The notes: a model not told the origin generated them from the sequence alone. A stretch of DNA of 64,000 nucleotides from CALLPQ01 sp964479275 (GCA_964479275.1 CAYZLR010000003.1:29908-93907), one strand, 5' to 3'; shown: positions 27,903 to 37,229, counted from the first letter of the stretch. A program made the numbers and translations.

Positions 27903-27965
27903 CTTGTCGATTTGTCCGGCTGATTGCGCCGTGTGAGCGCAGCCGGCCATCTTTCGGGAGACAAG
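27903..27965 (-). promoter_or_regulatory. Structured element covering the metZ ribosome-binding site
   Basis: On the transcript, CTTGTC (27965-27960) can pair with GACAAG (27908-27903), and the latter overlaps the AAGGA ribosome-binding site of metZ (27905-27901). The enclosed segment holds a strong GC hairpin, CCGGCTG/CAGCCGG (27946-27940 with 27922-27916). This arrangement could hide the ribosome-binding site. It does not match a riboswitch class that I recognise, and the role is inferred from pairing alone. Confidence 0.45.
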
Positions 27966-27977
27966 TCCTCCAGACGG

Positions 27978-28054
27978 GCCCTGATCTTTTAGCGGAATAT
28001 GTACGCTGAACACTCTCTGCCGCAAGCCGATCAGTTCAAACCCAGAAGAGCGCT
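27978..28054 (-). promoter_or_regulatory. SAM-II-like riboswitch candidate in the metZ leader
   Basis: On the minus strand the order of elements resembles SAM-II (the metA motif of alphaproteobacteria): a P1 stem (CTC-T-TCTG with CAGAGAG, one bulge), a loop starting GGTTTG, the segment CGGCTTGC just before the 3' P1 strand, and CGCTAAAA at the 3' end. SAM-II commonly lies ahead of metA, metX or metZ, as here. The usual loop/tail pseudoknot is not canonical: TTGAAC can pair with GTTCAG and CTGATC with GATCAG instead. It is therefore a candidate, possibly a divergent SAM-II/SAM-V relative. Confidence 0.5.
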
Positions 28055-28087
28055 CATAATCGAATTCGGGATCGATCATGAAATAGC

Positions 28088-28116
28088 GATGTAGTCTTTT
28101 CACAAAGGCGCGTCAA
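28088..28116 (-). promoter_or_regulatory. Possible metZ promoter
   Basis: On the minus strand TTGACG (28116-28111) and TACATC (28093-28088) are 17 bases apart, upstream of the structured leader. A start about seven bases on would place the SAM-II-like element at the very 5' end of the transcript. The -10 match is weak. Confidence 0.35.
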
Positions 28117-28307
28117 TGTTATAGCAAAACCGGATTGGTAAAATCGGAAAACAGTGGGACATGGGTTTATCGTGCGGCTCGCGTAAAAACCCTTGGGTTC
28201 ATGAAAAAATTGATAGCCAGCCTTTAATTTTTGAAACAAATCTCACTGGAATTGGCGATAAGAGCCAGAAGTAATATTCATCGCGCATGAAAGGATAGCA
28301 TTCCAAC

Positions 28308-29411
28308 GTGGCCAATCACTCTTCCCCATCATCAGGAATTGGTGTTTTACCAAGTCAGGCGCTTACCGGTTTGATTGAAGCGGGGGCGATTACACTTGGC
28401 GGCCATGGTGGTGTGTTACGTCCACGTCAATTGCAACCTGCCAGCCTTGATTTGACATTGGGAACGAAGGGATGGCGGGTTCGGGCATCGTTTTTACCCT
28501 CAAACCGTCGCACGGTTATGGGACGCCTGGAAGATGGCTTGATGATGCAGCCGATTGATTTAACGCAAGGTGCTGTTTTTGAAAGAGGCTGTGTTTACCT
28601 CGTTGAACTGAGCGAGCACTTGGCGCTGCCCGACGACATTGAAGGCGCGGCTAATCCAAAAAGTTCCACCGGGCGTATTGATGTTTTTGTGCGGCTCGTG
28701 ACGGACCATTGTACAAGCTTTGACTATGTTCCCAAGGGGTATCAGGGGCGTTTATATGCAGAAATCAGTCCCCGGACGTTTTCTATTTTAGCACGAACCG
28801 GCTCGAGCTTAAACCAGTTAAGGCTTAAAAATGGTCCTTGTTTGCTCGATGATGATGGCATCAATGCATTGCATACAAACTCAAGCCTTAGCGATTGCGC
28901 GGATATTGATATTAATCAAGGCTTGGGTGTCCGGGTGCGTCTGCAATCTAAAGACGGGGGCATTATTGGTTATCGTGCGCGCCGTCATGCGGGGTTGATT
29001 GATGTTGATCGGGTTGGGGCGCTAGATCGCAGCGATTATTTTGAGCCTATATTGCGCCCTGATAACGGGTTTATCATTCTTGATCCTGATGAGTTTTATA
29101 TACTCGCCTCGCAAGAAGCTTTAACCATCCCGTCGAATATGGCCGCTGAAATGACTCCAATCAGTCCAGGCCTTGGCGAATTTCGCGTCCATTATGCTGG
29201 GTTTTTTGACCCTGGTTTTGGTCTCGAAAATCCCTCTCGTGGCGTACTGGAAGTGCGAAGCCATGATGCGCCCTTTGTATTAGAAGATGGTCAGCTGGTT
29301 GCGCGTTTAATTTATGAACGCATGGCCGCGCCTCCCGCGCATGTTTATGGGGAAACCGTAAAGTCCAATTATCAGGGGCAAGGCCTTAAACTCTCAAAGC
29401 ATTTTGCGTAA
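28308..29411 (+). CDS. dcd: 2'-deoxycytidine 5'-triphosphate deaminase, long form
   Basis: A 367-residue protein of the dUTPase/dCTP-deaminase superfamily. Two related halves are apparent, each with a trimer-forming beta core: PASLDLTLGTKGWRV with NPKSSTGRIDVFVRL in the first and a second barrel with AEMTPISPGLGEFRVHYAGFFDPGFG. It is about twice the size of E. coli Dcd and corresponds to the tandem form common in alphaproteobacteria. It makes dUTP for thymidylate synthesis. The start is GTG with AAGGA twelve bases upstream. It diverges from metZ, a frequent neighbour in this class. Confidence 0.9.
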   Translation: MANHSSPSSGIGVLPSQALTGLIEAGAITLGGHGGVLRPRQLQPASLDLTLGTKGWRVRASFLPSNRRTVMGRLEDGLMMQPIDLTQGAVFERGCVYLVELSEHLALPDDIEGAANPKSSTGRIDVFVRLVTDHCTSFDYVPKGYQGRLYAEISPRTFSILARTGSSLNQLRLKNGPCLLDDDGINALHTNSSLSDCADIDINQGLGVRVRLQSKDGGIIGYRARRHAGLIDVDRVGALDRSDYFEPILRPDNGFIILDPDEFYILASQEALTIPSNMAAEMTPISPGLGEFRVHYAGFFDPGFGLENPSRGVLEVRSHDAPFVLEDGQLVARLIYERMAAPPAHVYGETVKSNYQGQGLKLSKHFA

Positions 29412-29514
29412 AGCTCGTTCAGGACTGTCTCAATAGCTGAAACCCGCCTTGTTGCTTTCGAATTCTTAAACCAATCTTTCTTGGTGGGGGTTGGAGTCTT
29501 TTTAGTGATGAGTT

Positions 29515-30813
29515 TCAAACTTTCGCTATGTTTGCGCGAATAAAGTTTTTGACACGAGGTTGAATCTCATTGCGCCAGCGCGATCCATTAAAGACGCCAT
29601 AATGACCGACGCCAGGCTGGATATAATCCACTTTCATTTTTTCCGGAATATTTGGGCACAGATCATGAGCGGCCTGGGTTTGGCCGATACCGGAAATGTC
29701 GTCTTTTTCGCCCTCAACAGTCATCAAGGCAATATCTTTGATGAAAGAGGGGTCAACAAGGCGACCACGATGCATAAATTCTCCCTTGGCCAAAGAGTGG
29801 TCTTGAAAAACATCCTTGATGGTTTGCAAGTAACATTCTTCGGTCATGTCTAGGACAGCAAGATATTCATCATAAAAAGTGCGGTGTTTTTCTGCGCTAT
29901 CGCCATCACCCTCGACCAATTGTTGAAAATAATCGTAATGCGCGTTGACATGACGGTTTGAATTCATCGACAGGAAAGAATAGAGCTGTATGAAACCAGG
30001 ATAAACGCGGCGTAAAACGCCGGGATAAGGCGCAGGCACAGTTTGAATCATATTCGACGCAAACCATTGGTAGGAACGCTCCTTGGATAAATTATTGGGT
30101 ACGGTGGGGGAGCGCCGCGTATCGATCGGGCTGCCCATTATTGTCATTGAGGCGGGGCGAGCCGGGTCGTTATCCTCCGCCATAATTGCCGCAGCAGCCA
30201 TAAGAGCGGGGCCGGGCTGACATACAGCCATAGTGTGAACGCCGCTCTTTCCAGACTGCGGTTTCAGTGTACGAATAAACTCAATTAAGTAATCAATATA
30301 ATCGTTTAAATCAAAGCGTCCGGCGGTTACGGGAACGGTGCGCGCATCAGTCCAGTCGGTGATATAGACATCATGTTCGACAATCATTGCCTCTACGGTG
30401 CCGCGTAGCAAAGTTGCATAATGGCCTGAGAGCGGCGCTACAATCATTACAGTTGGCTGTTCTGCAGCCGGTTCGTCGTTAGATTGAGATGTTCTGGATT
30501 TTTTTTGCGCCGCTTTTAAGGCTTCAGGGTCACGCTTAAAGTGTAAGAGCGTACAAAAATCCCTCCGGTGGGTTTCCTCAATGGTAATGGGAACTTCAAA
30601 GCCATTAATCGTAGTGCTGGTGATGCCCCATTCCGGTTTGGGGTAACGCCGGGTGGCGTTTTCAAATAAATCCAGTGCCGCGGCGGAGGAGCGGCCAAAC
30701 CATGTTGTTGCGAGAGGGTTTGAAGGGGAGCGCCACAATTGGGCACCGACACCAGCGGCAAATCGTGCAGGAGAAAAAGCGGTAAGGCCTAACTCATAAG
30801 CGGAATAAAGCAT
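29515..30813 (-). CDS. phaZ: Intracellular polyhydroxybutyrate depolymerase PhaZ
   Basis: A 432-residue alpha/beta hydrolase of the intracellular PHB depolymerase family, which mobilises stored polyhydroxyalkanoate granules. The N-terminus MLYSAYELGLTAFSPARF is characteristic; a nucleophile elbow occurs as MAVCQPGPALMAAA with a cysteine in place of serine, as in the Ralstonia-type enzymes, and the C-terminus contributes MTVEGEKDDISGIGQT (Asp) and PGVGHYGVFNGSRW (His). The frame extends to 30891; the ATG at 30813 is preferred for its family N-terminus. No PHB synthase or phasin gene lies in the window. Two short tandem duplications precede the gene. Confidence 0.92.
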   Translation of the reverse strand: MLYSAYELGLTAFSPARFAAGVGAQLWRSPSNPLATTWFGRSSAAALDLFENATRRYPKPEWGITSTTINGFEVPITIEETHRRDFCTLLHFKRDPEALKAAQKKSRTSQSNDEPAAEQPTVMIVAPLSGHYATLLRGTVEAMIVEHDVYITDWTDARTVPVTAGRFDLNDYIDYLIEFIRTLKPQSGKSGVHTMAVCQPGPALMAAAAIMAEDNDPARPASMTIMGSPIDTRRSPTVPNNLSKERSYQWFASNMIQTVPAPYPGVLRRVYPGFIQLYSFLSMNSNRHVNAHYDYFQQLVEGDGDSAEKHRTFYDEYLAVLDMTEECYLQTIKDVFQDHSLAKGEFMHRGRLVDPSFIKDIALMTVEGEKDDISGIGQTQAAHDLCPNIPEKMKVDYIQPGVGHYGVFNGSRWRNEIQPRVKNFIRANIAKV

Positions 30814-30871
30814 ACTAACTCGTTTCACTAAGGGTGAGTGGGACCCATACTCGGTCCACTCAAGACAAATC

Positions 30872-30897
30872 TTTCCAAGATTCCTTTCCAAGATTTC
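30872..30897. repeat. 13-bp tandem duplication upstream of phaZ
   Basis: TTTCCAAGATTCC is followed directly by TTTCCAAGATTTC. The inverted form TCTTGGAAA occurs at 30937-30945, so the three copies could form binding sites for a regulator of phaZ. Confidence 0.6.
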
Positions 30898-30905
30898 GGG
30901 GCGTT

Positions 30906-30941
30906 ATAATAGCCACTGTCTTGATAATAGCCACTGTCTTG
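30906..30941. repeat. 18-bp perfect tandem duplication upstream of phaZ
   Basis: ATAATAGCCACTGTCTTG occurs twice head to tail (30906-30923 and 30924-30941) without a mismatch. It lies in the 325-base gap between senC and phaZ, which otherwise holds no gene. Confidence 0.85.
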
Positions 30942-31138
30942 GAAATTCCCTCTAAATTTCGAGAGATTATCAATCATAATCGCCCATCATTACGCATTTG
31001 CGAGAAAAATCAATCAAATGTTACGCTTTGTTTAAAGAGATTAGGCACCGTTAGCTATGCAGGTGGTTTTATTGTTTAATAACAATGGATTAGGGGTTTT
31101 GTTGCAATCTTGGGGGTGTTTTTTTTGGGATCAAAACC

Positions 31139-31774
31139 TCATAATCCAGCTTGGTAGAGCGAAAAGGCGGCTAAATCTTGAGGGGCAAGTGTGTCCTTGA
31201 TGGCAAAGGTCGGCGTTCCGTGTTCGTTAATCAGGTAAAAAAAGCTGGAATGGTTGATTGTATATCCAAGCGCCGAGTCCGGTAGGTCTTGCTTTTGCGA
31301 ATAGACTTTAAACCCCGCTTTTGCGGCTTCAATTTCCTCTTTTGTCCCTGTCAGCCCGAGCAGGCGATGATCAAAACTGAGATAATTTTTTAGCGCGGTA
31401 ACCGTATCCCGCTCAGGATCAAGGGCAATAAACAGAACTTCGAATTGATCTGCTTTGCCTCCCATCTCGTTCAAAGCTGCTGATAAAATAGAGAGCGCAG
31501 CGGGGCAAACATCAGGACAGGATGTAAAGCCAAAATACACCAAAACCGGCTTACCGCGAAAGTCCTGATTGTTACGAGGAAGCCCATTATGGTCGGTGAG
31601 TGCAAAATTTCCTGTAAACACCTCCGATAGCGGAATAACACTACCCGGCGCAAGCTCCGGCGCTTGTGATCCCGAACAAGATTGGATGCATATTGTGAGT
31701 AAAATCAAAACCAGGACTCGCGCAATTGAAGGGCGCCTGGAGGGGGATTGCAAAATAGCTGTCGTGAGAGTCAT
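31139..31774 (-). CDS. senC: SCO/SenC/PrrC family copper-binding lipoprotein
   Basis: A protein of about 211 residues with a membrane anchor ending in a lipobox-like CIQSC and a thioredoxin-fold SCO domain with the copper/redox motif YFGFTSCPDVCPAALSIL and a downstream histidine in INHSSFFYLI. SCO proteins deliver copper to the CuA site of cytochrome oxidase and take part in redox signalling. It is divergent from regB, the same partnership known from PrrC/SenC-PrrB-PrrA clusters. The frame runs to an ATG at 31819, only 22 bases from the regB start; the ATG at 31774 leaves more room for promoters, but neither has a good ribosome-binding site. Confidence 0.9.
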   Translation of the reverse strand: MTLTTAILQSPSRRPSIARVLVLILLTICIQSCSGSQAPELAPGSVIPLSEVFTGNFALTDHNGLPRNNQDFRGKPVLVYFGFTSCPDVCPAALSILSAALNEMGGKADQFEVLFIALDPERDTVTALKNYLSFDHRLLGLTGTKEEIEAAKAGFKVYSQKQDLPDSALGYTINHSSFFYLINEHGTPTFAIKDTLAPQDLAAFSLYQAGL

Positions 31775-31841
31775 GCTTGTGGTCTTATGAAAAATTCGGT
31801 TAGGCTTGTGAGCATACATTCATATCAAGGCGCAGATAATC

Positions 31842-33398
31842 ATGGCAAATCAATCTTCATGGTCCGATAAGGCAAATCGTCTCATCGCCCAATGGTACGC
31901 GGGCTCTTTAGCGAAGGCCAAAGAGGGGGGTGTTCAAGATCATGAAGAGGACATGAGTGAGCGCGCTTTACTCAATCGATTGCGCGGTCCTATTCGGTTA
32001 CGCACATTAACAACATTGCGTTGGCTTGCTGTATTTGGGCAAACGATCACGATCCTACTGGTGCATTTTGGGTTCGGTTTTCAAGTGCCTTTGGGCATTT
32101 GTCTGGGGGTTATTGCGGCGAGTGCTTGGCTGAATATTTTTGTAATGCTGCGCTTTCCCCCCCAACGTATATTAGGAGATGATGAAGCCGCGCGGCATAT
32201 GGGTTTTGATATTTTTCAATTGTGTGCCTTGTTGTTTTTTACGGGTGGTTTGCAAAATCCGTTCGCAACCTTGATTCTGGCTCCGGCAACCATCGCGGCA
32301 AGTGTGTTGCCATTGCGACAAACCTTGATTGTTGGCGCACTTGCCTTAACCGGAATGGCGGTATTAGCTTTGGTTTACATGCCTTTGCCGTGGGTCGCGG
32401 GACGTGTGTTTGCAATTCCTCAAATCTATATCGCCGGTGTTTGGGCCGCTCTTTCTTTTTCTGTGGTGTTCTTTTGTGCCTATGCTCATCGCATTGCTGC
32501 TGAGGCCGGAAAAATGCGCAGTGCACTGACTGCAACGCAAATGGTTTTGTCACGCGAAGAAAGATTATCTGCACTCGGTGGGTTGGCCGCCGCCGCCGCC
32601 CATGAGCTGGGGACTCCGTTGGCAACGATACAATTGACGGCACGAGAGATGGCGGAAGAGTTGGGCGGCGAAGGCGGGATTAATCGACCCATGTTGCAAG
32701 AAGACGCGGATTTATTGGTGAGTCAGGCTAAGCGTTGCCGCGATATTTTGGGGCGTCTTTCTAATCGCGGAGATGAGGGGGATGCGATGCATAATCGCGT
32801 GCGTCTCGACTCGCTGTTGAAAGAAGCGGCAAATCCGTTTTTGGACCAATTGGATGGTCCCGAAATTGTTTTTGATGTCGGTTATGATCCTGAATTATCT
32901 GCGCCGCCAACATTATCGCGCCACCCTGAGATCATTTATGGTCTGCGTAATTTTATTGAAAATGCCATGCGTTATGCCCGCGAAGAGGTCCGTGTTTCTG
33001 CGCGGTGGGGTGAGGATCAGTTAAGTGTCACTATTCGTGATGACGGTCCTGGATTTAGTCAGGACGTTTTAGCGCGTTTGGGGGAGCCTTATGTGAATCC
33101 ACGGCCAGCTCCGCAACGCAGAAAAACCAACCGCCTCAAGCTGAAGTCTAAGCTTGAGGGGGGAGAGCGAGAAAGTGGGCGCGATAAAGGGCGATACGAA
33201 GGATTGGGATTAGGCTTTTTTATTGCCAAAACCTTGTTGGAGAGGACGCAAGCCGTAATTTATTTTGAAAATATTCAGTCAACGGCGAGTGTAACTGATA
33301 GGGATGATCACCACGAAAGCGGTGCATTGGTGGGGGCTGTGTGGCCTGTATCTGCCTTGCGGGTTGAATGGCCGGAAACGACGAGTGAGTTGACTTGA
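31842..33398 (+). CDS. regB: Redox sensor histidine kinase RegB (PrrB/ActS)
   Basis: A 518-residue membrane kinase with about six hydrophobic segments (residues 60-215). It carries the two RegB hallmarks: the quinone-binding loop GGLQNPF at residues 135-141 and the redox box QAKRCRDIL with Cys299. The phospho-acceptor His254 lies in AAAHELGTPLATIQ, and the HATPase domain shows NFIENAMRYA and the G-box GLGLGFFIAKTLL. RegB phosphorylates RegA under low-redox conditions to adjust respiration and related pathways. Compared with the known enzymes there is an added 30-residue basic insertion (about residues 425-450) before the last G-box. RegA lies 108 bases downstream. Confidence 0.96.
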   Translation: MANQSSWSDKANRLIAQWYAGSLAKAKEGGVQDHEEDMSERALLNRLRGPIRLRTLTTLRWLAVFGQTITILLVHFGFGFQVPLGICLGVIAASAWLNIFVMLRFPPQRILGDDEAARHMGFDIFQLCALLFFTGGLQNPFATLILAPATIAASVLPLRQTLIVGALALTGMAVLALVYMPLPWVAGRVFAIPQIYIAGVWAALSFSVVFFCAYAHRIAAEAGKMRSALTATQMVLSREERLSALGGLAAAAAHELGTPLATIQLTAREMAEELGGEGGINRPMLQEDADLLVSQAKRCRDILGRLSNRGDEGDAMHNRVRLDSLLKEAANPFLDQLDGPEIVFDVGYDPELSAPPTLSRHPEIIYGLRNFIENAMRYAREEVRVSARWGEDQLSVTIRDDGPGFSQDVLARLGEPYVNPRPAPQRRKTNRLKLKSKLEGGERESGRDKGRYEGLGLGFFIAKTLLERTQAVIYFENIQSTASVTDRDDHHESGALVGAVWPVSALRVEWPETTSELT

Positions 33399-33506
33399 AT
33401 AAACGCTGATTAAGGCATAAATGGCTAGCATGATAAGGCAAACCCCTTGAAAATGAAGCTTCCTCGCCACAAGTGAGAAAAGTAGGAAAGATAAAGGACG
33501 CAGAAT

Positions 33507-34121
33507 ATGACTGTAGTGCATCATACCGACCGAAATAAAGGTAGCACTATTGGCGGAATTCTTGCCGATGGGGATAAAAGCGAAATGCCAAATCCAGATG
33601 ATATGAGCTTGTTGATTGTTGATGATGACGAACCGTTGCGCAACCGTCTTGGTCGCGCGATGGAGAAAAGAGGGTTTGTTCCGCACTTGGCTGCAGGGGT
33701 TAAAGGGGCCACCGAGATCGTACAAAAAAATCCGCCAGCATTTGCCGTAGTTGATTTGCGTCTGGAAGACGGTGATGGCTTACAAGTTGTGAATGCAATT
33801 CACGAGATACGCGAAGAATGCCGGGTTGTGATATTGACCGGGTATGGAAATATCGCAACTGCGGTAGCCGCTGTGAAAGCTGGAGCGCTCGATTATTTGC
33901 CAAAGCCCGCCGATGCAAATGATATCGAAAAGGCTTTGCTTGCAAACCCTGGGGAGCGCCCACCGCCGCCAGAAAACCCGATGTCTGCGGACCGGGTACG
34001 TTGGGAACATATTCAGCGGGTCTATGAATTATGCGGGCATAACGTTTCAGAAACAGCGCGTCGTCTTGGCATGCATCGTAGAACGTTACAACGGATTTTA
34101 GCCAAGCGAGCACCGCGTTAA
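33507..34121 (+). CDS. regA: Redox response regulator RegA (PrrA/ActR)
   Basis: A 204-residue regulator: receiver domain with Asp83 as phosphorylation site (VVDLRLEDGDGL), Thr111 and Lys133, a proline-rich linker (RPPPPEN, residues 151-157) and a Fis-type HTH (VYELCGHNVSETARRLGMHRRTLQRIL) that is almost invariant in RegA proteins. The first 30 residues are an added, poorly conserved extension. The ATG has AAGGA eight bases upstream. It is the partner of the RegB kinase just upstream. Confidence 0.96.
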   Translation: MTVVHHTDRNKGSTIGGILADGDKSEMPNPDDMSLLIVDDDEPLRNRLGRAMEKRGFVPHLAAGVKGATEIVQKNPPAFAVVDLRLEDGDGLQVVNAIHEIREECRVVILTGYGNIATAVAAVKAGALDYLPKPADANDIEKALLANPGERPPPPENPMSADRVRWEHIQRVYELCGHNVSETARRLGMHRRTLQRILAKRAPR

Positions 34122-34423
34122 GGAATATGAGAATTCACTAAAAAAGCACTGATTTGGATGGGCTTTCTTTTTGTGTACGTCTCTGAAGGTACGGTGAAGC
34201 GATTGAATTTCACGTTGAATTGAACCTTGTCAGTGTAAATCAGGGTTACGCCACACTGTCATTGTGCTATCAATGGCAATGTAGGGTGTATCTTTTTGTA
34301 TGGGCAAATTTAGCTTCTTTAAAACCTTTTGATTTTGAAAGCTTCACTTAAATTTTGACTATATAAGATGATATCTATCAGTTCAAAGATTTATAAATAA
34401 TACAACAAGAAGGGGTTTCATTT
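34122..34423. other. Intergenic region between regA and the M16 protease
   Basis: About 300 AT-rich bases without a gene. Just after regA, AAAAAAGC (34143-34150) can pair weakly with GCTTTCTTTTT, a poor terminator. No other structure was seen. The M16 gene promoter must lie here. Confidence 0.45.
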
Positions 34424-37183
34424 ATGTCACGATTTAAGATGATGCTGGCCGCAACCACAGCTGGTGTTTTAAGTTTGGCGACGCCAAACATCATAGAGAT
34501 TGACCATGCGAGCGCGCAAACAGAAGTCAATATTCCATACGAAAAATTCCAACTTGATAACGGCTTGACGGTTATCGTTCACGAAGATCGCAAAGCGCCA
34601 GTTGTTGCGGTTTCTGTTTGGTATAAAGTGGGATCAAAAGATGAGCCTGAAGGAAAAACAGGATTTGCCCATCTGTTTGAACATTTAATGTTTAACGGTT
34701 CTGAAAACTATGATGATGAATGGTTTAAGCCATTGCAAGAAGTCGGGGCGACAGGGCTGAACGGTACGACGAATACGGATCGTACAAATTATTTTCAAAC
34801 TGTACCAACCCCCGCTCTAGATCGCATTTTATGGCTGGAGTCTGACCGGATGGGTCATTTTGTTGGCGCAGTCACGCAAGATAAGCTGGATGAGCAACGC
34901 GGCGTTGTGCAAAATGAAAAACGCCAGGGTGAGAATGCACCTTACGGGCGTGTGTTTACTTCTATCTTGGAAAACCTTTTTCCTCCAGGCCATCCTTATT
35001 CTCATTCCTTCATCGGTTCACTAGAAGACCTTGATGCCGCTTCCCTCGATGATGTTAAGCAGTGGTTTGCCGATTATTACGGCCCCTCGAATGCATTTGT
35101 TGTGCTCGCTGGTGATATTGATACGGCGACAGCGAAAGCGCAAATGGAGAAATATTTCGGCGATATTCCTGCTGGTCCACCAGTACAAAAATTTGAAAGC
35201 TGGGTGCCCAAGCGTCAAGCTATTAGCCGCGAGGTTGTTCAAGATCAGGTGCCCCAAGCTCGTATTTACCGCGTTTGGGCGACACCAGAAGATACAGATC
35301 CGGTATCGAACGATTTGGTCATTGCTTCTAACGTTTTGGGGGATGGCAAAAATTCTCGTCTGTACAAAGAGCTTGTATATGACCAGCAAATTGCAACCAG
35401 TGCTGGGACCTTCAATCTGGAGCTCCAAATGGCTTCAATTTCTGGCGTATTTGTCGATATCAAGGAAGGTGAAGATGCCGCAAAGGTTGAGGCTGAACTT
35501 GATAAGGTCATTGCTGAGTTTTTGGAAAATGGACCCACACGCGATGAAGTGCGTTTGGTATCCACGAAAACAAAAGCGTCAATTATACGGGGCCTTGAGC
35601 AGGTCGGCGGATTTGGCGGTAAAGCGGTTACGCTGGCACAAGGGGAACTTTATGCTGGAAACCCAGGCTTTTTTAAAGAGGAACTCAAGCTACTAGATAG
35701 TGCTGACCCAAGGAAAGTATTGGCGTCTGCCAGAGAGTGGTTCGGTGAAAATTATCATCAAATAACATATGTTCCTTTTCCAAAATATCAAAACAGCGCA
35801 AGCGGTGTTGATCGCTCTCTTGGCATGCCTGATGTTGCTGGCGAAACGTCTCTTGCGTTTCCGGCTGTAGAAGAAAGCACATTGCGCAATGGCATGAAGG
35901 TCGTGCTGGCGAAACGTTCAACTATTCCAGTTGTCAATGTTGCGTTGCAGTTTAATGCTGGTTACGCCGCTGATGCGGGTGGAAAACTCGGGCTTGCAAA
36001 CTTTACGGCGAATATGTTGGATGAGGGCGCGGGTCGATATGATGCCCTTGAGCTATCCAGTGAGTTGGAGAAAATAGGCGCAACCATCACTTCAGGATCA
36101 AATCTTGATACAACACAAGTACGCCTTTCTGCATTGAAAGAAAATTTGCCAAAATCTTTGGCGTTGCTCTCTGATGTTGTTTTACGACCCTCTTTTGACG
36201 CTGAAGAAATCGAACGTCAAAGAAAGCTTCTTCTTGCAAGTATTAATCAGGAAAAATCCAACCCAACAACAATTGCCATACGATTGTTACCGCCTCTCCT
36301 TTATGGTGATAAGCATGCATATGGCATACCGTTGACGGGATCAGGAACAATTGCGGATGTTTCTGCAATCTCTCGTGAAGACCTTGTTGGCTTTAAAAGC
36401 CGTTGGATGCGGCCAGATAATGGTAAGATTTTTGTTGTTGGGGATACCACAATGGCAGAAATTAAACCGCTTCTGGAGCGCCAATTTGGGGGGTGGAAAG
36501 CGAGTGGGCCCAAACCAACCAAAACGATTGAGACTGTAGGGTTGTCTGAAAAACCCAAAGTCCTTTTGATCGACCGCCCAGGTTCTCCGCAATCTGTTAT
36601 CTTGGCCGGACATGTGGCGCCGCCCACAGGCGTTGATAATAATATTGCGATATCAGCAATGAATGAGATAGTCGGTGGTGGTGGATTTAATTCACGGATC
36701 AACTTGAATTTGCGTGAAGATAAAGGCTGGTCTTATGGCTCAAGGACACTATTGATCGGAGCCAACGGGCAACGACCCTTTATTGTTTTGGCGCCTGTTC
36801 AAACTGATAAAACCGGAGCCTCGATTGCTGAAATTAAGCAAGAGTTTGCCGAGTTCTTTGGTGATAATCCGGCAACGCCAGAAGAGCTTGATCGGGTCAA
36901 GCTTGATAATGTACGCTCCTTGCCTGGGCAGTTTGAAACTTCAGACGCAGTCATGGGGTCACTGTTGGCAAGTGATCGCTTCTCTCGTCCATTTAACTAT
37001 CCAACAACATTACCGGCTAAATATGATGAGCTGGATGTTGCTGTGATTGCGGCTGCAGCCTCAGAGGTATTGCGTCCGGATCAACTGACGTGGGTGATTA
37101 TCGGTGATGCCGCTAAAATTGAAGCTGAAATCCGTGACGCGGGTCTTGGCGAGGTTGAGGTGCGCGCTCTGAGCGACCTTTAA
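34424..37183 (+). CDS. Periplasmic M16-family zinc metalloprotease, two-domain
   Basis: A 919-residue insulinase-type protease. After a signal peptide (cleavage near HASAQT, residue 32) comes an active M16 domain with the inverted zinc motif FAHLFEHLMFNG (His83, Glu86, His87) and the downstream VQNEKRQG zinc-ligand region. The second half repeats the fold (from about residue 485, TLRNGMKVVLAKRSTIPVVNVALQFN) but has LANFTANMLDEG where HxxEH would stand, so it is the inactive partner that closes the chamber. Such fused proteins degrade periplasmic peptides. AAGGGG lies eight bases before the ATG. A strong terminator follows, so it is probably transcribed alone. Confidence 0.94.
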   Translation: MSRFKMMLAATTAGVLSLATPNIIEIDHASAQTEVNIPYEKFQLDNGLTVIVHEDRKAPVVAVSVWYKVGSKDEPEGKTGFAHLFEHLMFNGSENYDDEWFKPLQEVGATGLNGTTNTDRTNYFQTVPTPALDRILWLESDRMGHFVGAVTQDKLDEQRGVVQNEKRQGENAPYGRVFTSILENLFPPGHPYSHSFIGSLEDLDAASLDDVKQWFADYYGPSNAFVVLAGDIDTATAKAQMEKYFGDIPAGPPVQKFESWVPKRQAISREVVQDQVPQARIYRVWATPEDTDPVSNDLVIASNVLGDGKNSRLYKELVYDQQIATSAGTFNLELQMASISGVFVDIKEGEDAAKVEAELDKVIAEFLENGPTRDEVRLVSTKTKASIIRGLEQVGGFGGKAVTLAQGELYAGNPGFFKEELKLLDSADPRKVLASAREWFGENYHQITYVPFPKYQNSASGVDRSLGMPDVAGETSLAFPAVEESTLRNGMKVVLAKRSTIPVVNVALQFNAGYAADAGGKLGLANFTANMLDEGAGRYDALELSSELEKIGATITSGSNLDTTQVRLSALKENLPKSLALLSDVVLRPSFDAEEIERQRKLLLASINQEKSNPTTIAIRLLPPLLYGDKHAYGIPLTGSGTIADVSAISREDLVGFKSRWMRPDNGKIFVVGDTTMAEIKPLLERQFGGWKASGPKPTKTIETVGLSEKPKVLLIDRPGSPQSVILAGHVAPPTGVDNNIAISAMNEIVGGGGFNSRINLNLREDKGWSYGSRTLLIGANGQRPFIVLAPVQTDKTGASIAEIKQEFAEFFGDNPATPEELDRVKLDNVRSLPGQFETSDAVMGSLLASDRFSRPFNYPTTLPAKYDELDVAVIAAAASEVLRPDQLTWVIIGDAAKIEAEIRDAGLGEVEVRALSDL

Positions 37184-37229
37184 TTCTGTTGCCGGCATCA
37201 AAGCCGGGCGCAGACTAACCTAAAATCTA

